14,757 nucleotides of DNA from the NCBI GenBank assembly GCA_021839095.1, contig JAKCBU010000005.1, forward strand, positions 1 to 14,757, written 5' to 3'. The notes below the pieces were generated by a model. It did not search any database. It saw nothing but the letters and a program-made list of their open reading frames with translations, and was not told the DNA's origin. Source of the DNA: Pseudomonadota bacterium. Its GTDB lineage: Bacteria > Pseudomonadota > Gammaproteobacteria > Acidithiobacillales > Acidithiobacillaceae. The translations under genes and the position numbers were made by a program. The first letter of the stretch is position 1. Every line of letters begins with the position of its first letter. Of this stretch, positions 1 through 8,004 are shown one piece after another.

Positions 1-53
1 TTCCGATCTGGGCGGCTGTCAATGGCCCCCATCGTTTGATCCATAAGCTGCGG

Positions 54-56
54 CAT
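54..56 (-). other. possible start codon of a gene running off the left edge
   Basis: ATG on the minus strand preceded by AAGGAG four bases upstream. The frame stays open for the remaining 18 codons (MPQLMDQTMGAIDSRPDR). A second ATG four codons later (42-44) is also possible. Too short to identify, and the last three codons overlap bases that may be adapter. Confidence 0.3.
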
Positions 57-77
57 CCATCTCCTTACCCCCTCTTG

Positions 78-100
78 GCCCTCCTCGCGAGGGCTTTTTT
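78..100 (+). terminator. rightward intrinsic terminator
   Basis: GCCCTC (78-83), loop CTCGC, GAGGGC (89-94), then six T (95-100). This is a compact, strong intrinsic terminator on the plus strand, the only plus-strand signal in the window. It implies a rightward transcript ending here from beyond the left edge. Stops at 37-39 or 44-46 could end its gene, but too little is visible to say. Confidence 0.7.
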
Positions 101-114
101 GTACGCCCGACCAG

Positions 115-132
115 ACACCACGTGCGTAGTGT
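115..132. repeat. imperfect 18-bp palindrome
   Basis: ACACCACG and CGTAGTGT form an 18-base palindrome with seven of nine pairs matching. It lies upstream of the possible leftward start codon at 54-56 and could be an operator, but a chance origin is equally possible. Confidence 0.25.
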
Positions 133-333
133 GAAGCGCACTGCCAGAGCGGTTCGATCGGGACGGGGTGGAGGCGGGAGAAGTCTGATGAACGCCGATC
201 GCGTATTGGTTCGATGACAGCGCCATCCCCTATAACCCAAGCCACATAAAGCACAATCTTGCGGACTTTTACCGAGAGCGGGAAGGGATCTTCACAGTCT
301 TTTTGCACACCGAACAACTGCTGGGGGTAGAAT

Positions 334-358
334 CCGACAGTACCCAATCGACTGTTGG
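334..358. repeat. 8-bp inverted repeat
   Basis: CCGACAGT (334-341) and ACTGTTGG (351-358) pair over eight positions with one G-T pair on the plus strand; the loop is nine bases. No T-run follows on either strand, so it is not a terminator. It could be a protein-binding site or the remains of a mobile-element end; no function can be assigned. Confidence 0.35.
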
Positions 359-480
359 AACGAAGTGTTGCTTTGGTGACGGCGCGGGGGTATGGGGTTA
401 TGCGTTGTAAACGTGACGGTAAGCGGTGGCTTCGAAAGACAAAAAATCGAGGTTCCCGTTCTTCGCAACCACTTCATTAA

Positions 481-558
<78 letters not shown>

Positions 559-569
559 CAAGAGCCGGT

Positions 570-599
570 AATGTACTGCCAAAACCCCGCCCCGGTCAA
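570..599 (-). promoter_or_regulatory. sigma70-type promoter of tRNA-Pro
   Basis: The minus strand reads TTGACC (594-599), an 18-nt GC-rich spacer, then TACATT (570-575). The predicted start near 563 is about five bases before the tRNA 5' end, and the discriminator is GC-rich (ACCGGC). The design matches the tRNA-Val promoter in this window: same -10 hexamer, same TTGAC core, and the preceding gene's TGA stop inside the -35 box. Confidence 0.65.
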
Positions 600-1048
600 T
601 GCCTGTGGTGACACAAATCCAACAGGGCCGATAGTTCCTGGTGCAAGTACTGCAGGCGTTTACGGCCCTCTACAGCACTGACGGGCATTGCCGACATCTC
701 TAAATCCAGCTGCCTCTGCTGCTCGTCCGGAGGCGCGCCGCGGGAGGCACGCGCCAGCCCCTGCAATCGGTCGCGCGCCCCATGAATGGTATATCCCTCT
801 CCATATAATAACGTACGAATTTGCCGGGCCAGCAACAAGTCGTGACTTTGATAATAACGCCGGTTGCCTTTTCTTTTCAGCGGGTTCAGCTGTGAAAACT
901 CCTGCTCCCAGTAACGCAGGACATGCGCCTTCACTCCGCAGAGCAAGGCGGCCTCACTGATGGAGAAATAGCGTTTTTCCGGTATCTCCGGGAGCGGCGC
1001 GAGATCTTTTCCCACCTTTCCTTTAGCTGTGATCTGATGCGCTACCAT
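596..1048 (-). CDS. MerR-family transcriptional regulator downstream of ihfA
   Basis: A small MerR-type DNA-binding protein of up to 150 residues. The helix-turn-helix and wing span about 27-95: [20 protein letters not shown], then KRKGNRRYY and the helix [19 protein letters not shown]. There is no recognisable effector domain; the rest (about 100-150) is charged and probably a dimerising helix. A MerR-like gene at this place, between ihfA and tRNA-Pro, is common in gamma- and betaproteobacteria, but its targets are not known to me. Start uncertain: the ATG at 1048 overlaps ihfA by 26 nt without a good ribosome binding site. A GTG at 1013-1015, 7 nt after the ihfA stop and close behind AAAGGA, would give 139 residues and a more usual N-terminus. 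The TGA stop lies in the -35 box of the tRNA-Pro promoter. Confidence 0.9.
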   Translation of the reverse strand: MVAHQITAKGKVGKDLAPLPEIPEKRYFSISEAALLCGVKAHVLRYWEQEFSQLNPLKRKGNRRYYQSHDLLLARQIRTLLYGEGYTIHGARDRLQGLARASRGAPPDEQQRQLDLEMSAMPVSAVEGRKRLQYLHQELSALLDLCHHRH

Positions 1049-1322
1049 TGACGTAGGCTTTGAGCTTCTGGCTGGGATGGAAAGTCACCACCCGCCGCGC
1101 CGTGATGGTAATCTCCACACCCGTCTTCGGATTACGCCCCGGACGGGGGCTCTTGTCGCGCAGCGTGAAGTTACCGAACCCGGAAAGCTTCACTTCCTCG
1201 CCCTGCGCCAGCTTTTCACGAATGCCATCGAAAAAGGCTTCGACAATGCCTTTGGCCTCCCGCTTGTTCAGGCCCATGGTCTCGAACAACATGTCTACGA
1301 TTTCTGCTTTGGTAACCGCCAT
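1023..1322 (-). CDS. ihfA: integration host factor, alpha subunit
   Basis: A 99-residue DNA-bending protein of the HU/IHF family that works as a heterodimer with IHF-beta in recombination, replication and gene regulation. The beta-arm motif GRNPKTG carries P65, the proline that inserts between base pairs. The start [14 protein letters not shown] and the segment [14 protein letters not shown] are typical of IHF-alpha, as is the position directly after pheT, which distinguishes it from HU and IHF-beta. The ATG has GGGG about seven bases upstream. The stop overlaps or abuts the start of the following regulator gene. Confidence 0.96.
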   Translation of the reverse strand: MAVTKAEIVDMLFETMGLNKREAKGIVEAFFDGIREKLAQGEEVKLSGFGNFTLRDKSPRPGRNPKTGVEITITARRVVTFHPSQKLKAYVNGSASDHS

Positions 1323-1331
1323 ATATTTCCC

Positions 1332-3731
1332 CTATGCCCTAAGTTCTATAGGACCCAGTTGCCGCACCACAGCCAGCAACCGATCCGTTTCTGCCTGCAC
1401 ATCGGCTTCCGTGAGTGTCCGCTCAACATCCTGCAAGAGCAAGGCGAAGGCCAGACTATATGTACCCGCCATCAGAGACGGCCCCTGATAGCGATCAAAA
1501 ATCGTGATGTCCTGAACGATCCGCGAGGCCGCCGCACGCATGGCGGCCCACACCGTCCCCGCCGCGATGTCATCCGGGATGACCAGAGCCAGATCACGTC
1601 GCAATGCGGGAAACGGCGACAAGGGCCGAAACCGGGACGCGCTCGGTTGATCATTCAGCCACTCTGCATCCAAATAGAAGAAAAATGGTGATTTGTCCAG
1701 GTCATGCTCCGCAGCCAACGTCGGGTGCAGCGCACCCAGAAGCCCTATGCGCTGCTCGCCGACCAGGATTTCCGCCGCCTGTCCCGGATGTAATACCGGT
1801 TGATCCCCAATGGGTCGAAAGTGGAACGCCATATCCGGCCACGGCGCGAGCAACGCCGTGACGTCTCCTTTCACATCGTAGAAATCGACCGCGCGCTGCG
1901 GTTGTGCCCAGTGCTCCCGGTCGGCACTACCGACCACACACCCTGCCAGGATGAGTCGCTGGCCGTTACCGGAAAACACGCGCCCGAACTCAAAAATCCG
2001 TACCCGCTCCTGCTGCCGCTTCACATTGAACTGCAGGGTCTGCAATAACCCCGGCCAGAGACTGGCGCGCATGACCGCCAGATCGGCGGACAAGGGATTC
2101 AGCAAAACCGGAGCATCGGCGTCCGGCGTAAAGGTCGCTTGCGCTTGTCGGGAAATGAAACTATAGGTAATCACTTCGTGATAATCACGCGCTTGCAGTA
2201 TCCCGCGCAAGGTACCGTGCCGCGGCGCGCACGGCATGGGCAAGGGATTCAGCACACCCTGTGGACGACGCAAGGGCAATCGATCGTAACCATATATCCG
2301 CCCCACCTCCTCGATCAGGTCGACCTCAATATGCAGATCAAATCGATGGCTGGGTGGCGTCGCCTGCCAGCCATCATGGGTTTTACAAACCCGCAACCCC
2401 AATCGGGTCAGTGCCGTCTCGACCACGGCATCGGCATAATCCATGCCGAGAATGCGTGCCAGCCGGGCACGGCGCAGCGTAATCGGCGCATGCTCCGGCG
2501 GAACGCCCACCAAGGTATGCGAGCGCTCCGCCCGCAGATGAACTCGGCCCATGGCAACCAGACGACGCAGGGTGCTTGCGGCTACCGCTGGCGCCAATGC
2601 AAAATCCACCCCGCGTTCAAAGCGCATGGCGGAATCGGTCTGCAAACCCAGCCGACGGGCGCGTCCCTGAATAGCCTTGGGCTGGAAGAAAGCCGCTTCC
2701 AGGACAATGGCGCGGGTCTGCGCGGAAACGGCGGCACGCCGTCCGCCGATGATGCCTGCCAACGCTACGGGCCCCGCAGCGTCGGCGACCACCAGCATGT
2801 CGGGCTCCAGAGGCAGATCCCGGCCATCCAGCGCGTCCAGGGTTTCCCCTGCCTGCGCCCAGCGCACCGTGAGCCCGCCTTGCAAGGTATCCGCGTCAAA
2901 GGCGTGCAGGGGTTGCCCCGTTTCGAGCATTTGCAGATTCAACAAATCGACCACCGGATGAATGCAACGGTGCCCGGCGCGGCGCAAACGTTCGCGCAAG
3001 ACGTCCGGTAAGCGTTTCGGGACACCTTCTATCCACAAGGCGGTATAGGAGAGACACTCCCCCCGCGCATCCACGGCGATATGCGGGGTGAAGTTCTCCC
3101 TGGTCTGCGCCAGCATATCCAGGGAGGATGTCGTCCAAACCGGTTGCGGGGTGTCGCTCTCCGGACGGATCAGGACACCTGCACCCAGAGCGAACAGATC
3201 TCTGGCGACCCCCAGCATGGAGAGCGCATCGCCACGATTCGGGGTAATTCCCAAGGTCAGAATCCGGTCTTCCAAGCGCAAATAGGTGCGTAGATCAGCA
3301 CCGATCGGCGCATCGTCATCCAGAATCAGCAGACCGCTGCCGCCGTCCTCCAATCCGAGTTCCGCCGCCGCGCAGAGCACCCCTTCGGAAGACACGCCAC
3401 GCAGGGTCGCGATGGTAATAGCGCGCTCACCAGGTAACGATGCCCCCGGTATGGCCAAAGGCACCCGTTGACCTACTGCCAGGTTATCCGCCCCGCAAAC
3501 AACAGTGCGTAGCTGCCCGTCGCCCGCATCCACCTGCGCCACCCGCAGTTGATCGGCTTCTGGATGGGGTGCAATGGACTGAACGGCAGCAACGACCACG
3601 CCGTGAAAAAGCGGTGCGGCGTCTTCAACGGCCTCCACCTCAATACCACCCATAGTCAGGCGTCGGGCAATTTCTTCCGTATCCCAGGAGATGTCTAACA
3701 ACTCACGAAGCCATTGTATACTGACGCGCAT
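1332..3731 (-). CDS. pheT: phenylalanyl-tRNA synthetase, beta subunit
   Basis: A 799-residue partner of PheS, close to the 795 of E. coli. Domains in order: EMAP-like tRNA-binding fold (about 40-150); B3/B4 editing domain (about 210-395, with HPVVDLLNLQMLETGQPLHA, which clears mischarged tyrosine in the family); B5 (about 416-486, ending DLIEEVGRIYGYDRLP); catalytic-like core (about 490-695); and the C-terminal anticodon-binding FDX-ACB domain (about 703-798, with FPALRRDLALVI and IFDRYQG). The ATG lies 9 nt after pheS with a GAGGG overlapping its stop. ihfA follows after 9 nt, the same arrangement as in other proteobacteria. Confidence 0.98.
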   Translation of the reverse strand: MRVSIQWLRELLDISWDTEEIARRLTMGGIEVEAVEDAAPLFHGVVVAAVQSIAPHPEADQLRVAQVDAGDGQLRTVVCGADNLAVGQRVPLAIPGASLPGERAITIATLRGVSSEGVLCAAAELGLEDGGSGLLILDDDAPIGADLRTYLRLEDRILTLGITPNRGDALSMLGVARDLFALGAGVLIRPESDTPQPVWTTSSLDMLAQTRENFTPHIAVDARGECLSYTALWIEGVPKRLPDVLRERLRRAGHRCIHPVVDLLNLQMLETGQPLHAFDADTLQGGLTVRWAQAGETLDALDGRDLPLEPDMLVVADAAGPVALAGIIGGRRAAVSAQTRAIVLEAAFFQPKAIQGRARRLGLQTDSAMRFERGVDFALAPAVAASTLRRLVAMGRVHLRAERSHTLVGVPPEHAPITLRRARLARILGMDYADAVVETALTRLGLRVCKTHDGWQATPPSHRFDLHIEVDLIEEVGRIYGYDRLPLRRPQGVLNPLPMPCAPRHGTLRGILQARDYHEVITYSFISRQAQATFTPDADAPVLLNPLSADLAVMRASLWPGLLQTLQFNVKRQQERVRIFEFGRVFSGNGQRLILAGCVVGSADREHWAQPQRAVDFYDVKGDVTALLAPWPDMAFHFRPIGDQPVLHPGQAAEILVGEQRIGLLGALHPTLAAEHDLDKSPFFFYLDAEWLNDQPSASRFRPLSPFPALRRDLALVIPDDIAAGTVWAAMRAAASRIVQDITIFDRYQGPSLMAGTYSLAFALLLQDVERTLTEADVQAETDRLLAVVRQLGPIELRA

Positions 3732-3740
3732 GGTGAGCCC

Positions 3741-5143
<1,403 letters not shown>

Positions 5144-5161
5144 GGTACTGTTCCTCTATCA

Positions 5162-5359
5162 TCAACCGTAGGGAAGCATGCGCCGCAATGCGGCCTGATC
5201 ACTACCCGAAGTAACCAGCGTATGGCGCAAGTGGCGCTTCCGCTTGGTCGTTTTCTTCGTCAGGATATGATTCAAAAAAGCCTGACGATGCTTGAACTTA
5301 CCGGATCCGGTGCGCTTAAAGCGCTTGGCCGCCCCGCGATTACTCTTCATTTTTGGCAC
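5162..5359 (-). CDS. rpmI: 50S ribosomal protein L35
   Basis: A 65-residue very basic protein of the large subunit, exactly the usual length, with the typical start ([21 protein letters not shown]) and the pattern of lysines and arginines through [11 protein letters not shown]. It starts with GTG at 5357-5359, preceded by AGGAG six bases upstream that overlaps the infC stop. It lies between infC and rplT as in most bacteria. In E. coli L20 represses translation of this mRNA region; I did not find a clear L20 binding structure here by eye. Confidence 0.96.
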
Positions 5360-5368
5360 GATGGTCTC

Positions 5369-5887
5369 CTATTTTTTCCGCGGCGCGACGATCATCACCA
5401 TTTGTCGCCCTTCCATGCGTGGCCGCTGTTCAACCACACCCACTTCCATTAAATCCTTTTCTACCCGATTGAGCACTCCCATGCCCAGTTCGGGGTGCGA
5501 CATTTCACGACCGCGAAAGCGCAACGTAATTTTTGCGCGATCTCCGTCTTCAATGAAACGCAAAATGCTGCGCAGCTTGATCTGGTAATCGGCGTCATCC
5601 GTACGGGGGCGGAATTTAATTTCCTTCACCTGCGTCTGTTTCTGCCGACGTTTCGCGTCATGCTGGCGTTTGCTTTCCTGAAAACGGAACTTCCCGTAAT
5701 CCATTATTCGGCACACGGGAGGATCCGCTTGCGGGGCGATCTCGACCAGATCCAGTTCAGCGCCCTCCGCGGCGGCAATGGCTTCCGCAAAGGATAACAC
5801 ACCCAGCTGTTCCCCCTCGACACCTATCAACCGGACCCGCGCTGCGGTAATTTCCCGATTGATATTCACCTCTTTCTCTGTCGCGAT
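5369..5887 (-). CDS. infC: translation initiation factor IF-3, AUC start codon
   Basis: A 172-residue IF-3, which binds the 30S subunit, prevents premature 50S joining and checks the initiator tRNA-start codon pair. The N-domain (about 1-75) contains VNINREI and [12 protein letters not shown]; the C-domain (about 85-172) contains [18 protein letters not shown] and [11 protein letters not shown]. Reading from an upstream ATG would add 25 residues that overlap the end of thrS and match nothing. Translation instead fits ATC (5885-5887) with GAGGAGG 8 nt upstream, giving an N-terminus [13 protein letters not shown] of normal length. In E. coli infC starts with AUU, and this rare start lets IF-3 repress its own synthesis; the AUC here suggests the same feedback. 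The rpmI start follows 9 nt after the stop. Confidence 0.96.
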   Translation of the reverse strand: MATEKEVNINREITAARVRLIGVEGEQLGVLSFAEAIAAAEGAELDLVEIAPQADPPVCRIMDYGKFRFQESKRQHDAKRRQKQTQVKEIKFRPRTDDADYQIKLRSILRFIEDGDRAKITLRFRGREMSHPELGMGVLNRVEKDLMEVGVVEQRPRMEGRQMVMIVAPRKK

Positions 5888-5895
5888 CGCCTTAT

Positions 5896-5902
5896 CCTCC
5901 TC
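5896..5902 (-). promoter_or_regulatory. ribosome binding site that fixes the AUC start of infC
   Basis: GAGGAGG lies exactly 8 nt upstream of an in-frame ATC at 5885-5887. No ATG or GTG at a suitable distance would give a normal IF-3 N-terminus; the only in-frame upstream start codons lie well inside thrS, beyond its stop. This strong site therefore decides the start. Confidence 0.85.
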
Positions 5903-5903
5903 G

Positions 5904-7838
5904 CTAGCCTTGCCACTCCAAGGTGTTGTAACGCGCCTGGTCCATTTTCTGCAGGGCGACACCCACAGCGCCCACGGTCAGGGTGCCGAGATCCTGGCCA
6001 TCCCGATCCCGCACCGCCACCGTACCCGCTTCCCTCTCCCGTTCCCCGACCACCAAAAGATAAGGCACCCGGCGCAAAGTATGGGCGCGTATCTTATAAC
6101 CTATCTTCTCGTTTCTCAAGTCCGTTTCCGCCCGAATACCGCTTTTCGCCAAGGTATCGCGCACTGATTCGGCATATTCTGCATGGTGCTCGCTGATAGG
6201 CAGCACCACGGCCTGCACCGGTGCGAGCCAGACCGGGAACTTCCCTTCGTAATGCTCGACGAGGACACCGAAGAAACGCTCCATTGAACCGAAGATGGCG
6301 CGATGCACCATGATCGGCACCTTTCGTGTGCCGTCTTCCGCCACATACTCCATGGCAAAACGCTCGGGAAGATTGAAATCCAGTTGCACCGTACTACATT
6401 GCCATTGACGGCCGATGGCATCCTGGATCTTCAGATCGATTTTAGGGCCATAAAAGGCACCACCACCCGCATCCACCTGATAGTCCAGGTCCGCGCGCTC
6501 CAGGGCATTGCGCAAGGCCTGGATGGCGACGTCCCAAATCTCGTCACTGCCCACCGAGTGCTCAGGGCGGGTGGACAGATTGATTTCATATTGGCTGAAG
6601 CCGAAAGTACCGAGAATTTTCCGGATCAGTACCAGCACCGCACCAATCTCCGCTTCTATCTGGTCCGGCCGACAAAAGACGTGGGCATCATCCTGGGTAA
6701 AGCCGCGCACCCGCATCAAGCCATGCAGGGCACCCGACATTTCATGGCGGTAGACAGTACCCAACTCCGCCCAGCGAATCGGCAACTCCCGGTAGGAACG
6801 CAGCTTGTCCTTGTAGATCAAGATATGGAAAGGACAGTTCATCGGTTTGAGCTGATAAGGTTGACCCTCGTCCTGCATTGGATCAAACATGGATTCGCTA
6901 TAGAAATCCTTGTGCCCGGAGGTGTACCACAGTTGCTCATGGGCGATATGCGGCGTGTACAGCAGATCGTAACCCGCCTCGACGTGGGCACTGCGCCAGA
7001 AGTCCTCAATGATGCGACGGACCCGCGCGCCCATGGGGTGCCAGAACACCAGCCCGCCACCGGCATCCTCCTGGATGGAGAACAGCTCCAGTTCCGTACC
7101 GATGCGCCGATGATCCCGCCTTTCGGCTTCCACCAACTGCTGGAGATAGGCGTCGAGGTCTTTTTGCTGCGCCCAGGCGGTACCATAAATACGCTGCAAC
7201 ATGGGATTACGCGAATCGCCGCGCCAATAGGCCCCGGCTACCCGCTGCAATTTGAAGGCCCCCAGCGCGCCGGTCGACGGCACATGGGGGCCACGACATA
7301 GATCCACAAAATCCCCCTGCCGGTACAGGCTCAGGGGCTCACCTTCCGGAATGGCACGGATGATTTCGACCTTGTAGGTCTCACCCTTCTTTTCAAAGAG
7401 GGCAACGGCGTCTTCACGGGAGAGTAATTCACGCTGCACCGGGAGATCTGCTTTAATCAACGCGCGCATCCGCACCTCAATGGCTTCCAGATCTTCTGGA
7501 GTGAAGCCGCGCGGAAAGGCAAAGTCATAGTAGAAGCCGTTCTCGATGACCGGTCCGATGGTCACCTGAACTTCTGGATAGAGGGACTGTACCGCCTGTG
7601 CCAGCAGATGCGCGGTCGAATGGCGAATCACTTCCAGTCCGTCGACGCTGTCGCGGGTCACGATCGCCACTTCGGCGTCCTGATCCAACACCGTCGAAAG
7701 GTCTTTGAGAGCGCCATCGACCCGCATGGCCACCGCGGCCTTAGCCAAACCACCGCCGATCGCACGCGCCAGCGCCAGTCCGCTCACCGGTTCCGCGAAG
7801 TGACGAAGACTACCATCCGGCAACTGGATATCTGGCAT
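5904..7838 (-). CDS. thrS: threonyl-tRNA synthetase
   Basis: A 644-residue class II synthetase that charges tRNA-Thr in the cytoplasm; E. coli ThrRS has 642. Domains in order: TGS (about 1-62); editing domain (about 65-225) with H73 and H77 (RHSTAHLLA), C181 and H185 (FVDLCRGPH) for removing mischarged serine; catalytic core (about 243-535) with zinc ligands C335 (KPMNCPFH), H386 (DDAHVFC) and H512 (MVHRAIFGS); anticodon-binding domain (about 540-640). The motif 2 region ([20 protein letters not shown]) is intact. The ATG has GGAGGGG two bases upstream. It is preceded by a terminator-like attenuator and followed after 16 nt by infC. Regulation is probably by attenuation; I see no E. coli-style tRNA-Thr-mimicking operator. 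Confidence 0.98.
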   Translation of the reverse strand: MPDIQLPDGSLRHFAEPVSGLALARAIGGGLAKAAVAMRVDGALKDLSTVLDQDAEVAIVTRDSVDGLEVIRHSTAHLLAQAVQSLYPEVQVTIGPVIENGFYYDFAFPRGFTPEDLEAIEVRMRALIKADLPVQRELLSREDAVALFEKKGETYKVEIIRAIPEGEPLSLYRQGDFVDLCRGPHVPSTGALGAFKLQRVAGAYWRGDSRNPMLQRIYGTAWAQQKDLDAYLQQLVEAERRDHRRIGTELELFSIQEDAGGGLVFWHPMGARVRRIIEDFWRSAHVEAGYDLLYTPHIAHEQLWYTSGHKDFYSESMFDPMQDEGQPYQLKPMNCPFHILIYKDKLRSYRELPIRWAELGTVYRHEMSGALHGLMRVRGFTQDDAHVFCRPDQIEAEIGAVLVLIRKILGTFGFSQYEINLSTRPEHSVGSDEIWDVAIQALRNALERADLDYQVDAGGGAFYGPKIDLKIQDAIGRQWQCSTVQLDFNLPERFAMEYVAEDGTRKVPIMVHRAIFGSMERFFGVLVEHYEGKFPVWLAPVQAVVLPISEHHAEYAESVRDTLAKSGIRAETDLRNEKIGYKIRAHTLRRVPYLLVVGEREREAGTVAVRDRDGQDLGTLTVGAVGVALQKMDQARYNTLEWQG

Positions 7839-7870
7839 AGCCCCTCCAAAGAAAAAGCACCAGCGAGCAT
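7784..7870 (-). other. possible leader ORF starting in the terminator loop
   Basis: An ATG inside the terminator loop (7868-7870) is preceded by GAGGGG two bases upstream, the same motif and spacing as at thrS. It opens a 28-codon frame that overlaps the first 55 bases of thrS out of frame and ends in TGA. The peptide begins [10 protein letters not shown] and has no run of threonine codons. It could be a regulatory leader, a decoy initiation site or chance; nothing shows it is translated. Confidence 0.25.
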
Positions 7871-7884
7871 TGCCCCTCTGGTGC
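7848..7884 (-). terminator. intrinsic terminator between tRNA-Val and thrS, likely attenuator
   Basis: On the minus strand GCACCAG (7878-7884) pairs perfectly with CTGGTGC (7857-7863) across a 14-nt loop, followed at once by TTTTTCTTT. It should end the tRNA-Val transcript. The thrS ribosome binding site begins directly after the T-run (7847), leaving no room for an ordinary promoter. Transcription of thrS from upstream must therefore pass this terminator, which suggests attenuation or leaky termination. Confidence 0.75.
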
Positions 7885-7890
7885 GGGATT

Positions 7891-7965
7891 TGGTAGGCAC
7901 GGGCGGTTTCGAACCGCCGACCTCTACCGTGTCAAGGTAGCGCTCTCCCCCTGAGCTACGCGCCT
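7891..7965 (-). tRNA. tRNA-Val, anticodon GAC
   Basis: A 75-nt cloverleaf on the minus strand. The acceptor stem is AGGCGCG paired with CGTGCCT (one G-T pair), with discriminator A and an encoded CCA end. The anticodon arm is CTACC, loop TTGACAC, GGTAG, which places GAC at positions 34-36 and decodes GUC and GUU. The T-arm is GGCGG, loop TTCGAAA, CCGCC. It has its own promoter just upstream and an intrinsic terminator 7 nt downstream. It lies between the nuo and thrS gene groups. Confidence 0.97.
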
Positions 7966-7967
7966 GC

Positions 7968-7995
7968 AGCCCGCAAATGTACCGAGTGGCGGGCT
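7968..7995. repeat. perfect 7-bp inverted repeat over the tRNA-Val promoter
   Basis: AGCCCGC and GCGGGCT (7968-7974 and 7989-7995) are exact inverted copies separated by 14 nt. One arm lies in the spacer between -35 and -10, the other covers the stretch from below the -10 to the predicted start. It could be an operator, or an RNA hairpin in transcripts reading through from the nuo operon just before tRNA processing. No T-run follows, so it is not an intrinsic terminator. Confidence 0.5.
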
Positions 7996-8004
7996 ATGCG
8001 TCAA
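7976..8004 (-). promoter_or_regulatory. sigma70-type promoter of tRNA-Val
   Basis: The minus strand reads TTGACG (7999-8004), a 17-nt spacer, then TACATT (7976-7981). That is five of six -35 and four of six -10 consensus bases at ideal spacing. The predicted start is near 7969, about four bases before the tRNA 5' end. The stretch between -10 and start is GC-rich (GCGGGC), a pattern known from stringently controlled stable-RNA promoters. The -35 box contains the stop codon of the preceding gene. Transcription from here may also feed thrS by read-through. Confidence 0.7.

Noticed and set aside
2139..3011. A 290-codon plus-strand frame inside pheT, with similar long frames opposite pheS, nuoM and nuoL
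   Set aside because: These are antisense shadows of GC-rich coding sequence. They lack ribosome binding sites and known domains and lie entirely within clearly identified genes.
7839..7890. T-box riboswitch or E. coli-type thrS operator in the thrS leader
   Set aside because: The leader between tRNA-Val and thrS is only 52 nt. It has no T-box sequence and no loop resembling the tRNA-Thr anticodon.
7900..7933. A TTGACA hexamer within tRNA-Val as -35 of a thrS promoter
   Set aside because: TTGACA is simply the anticodon loop of tRNA-Val(GAC). At 17 nt the would-be -10 is TCGAAA, only three of six consensus bases and part of the T-loop.
7608..7940. A plus-strand frame ending [15 protein letters not shown]
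   Set aside because: This is the false translation of tRNA-Val on the opposite strand combined with antisense of thrS; no independent support.
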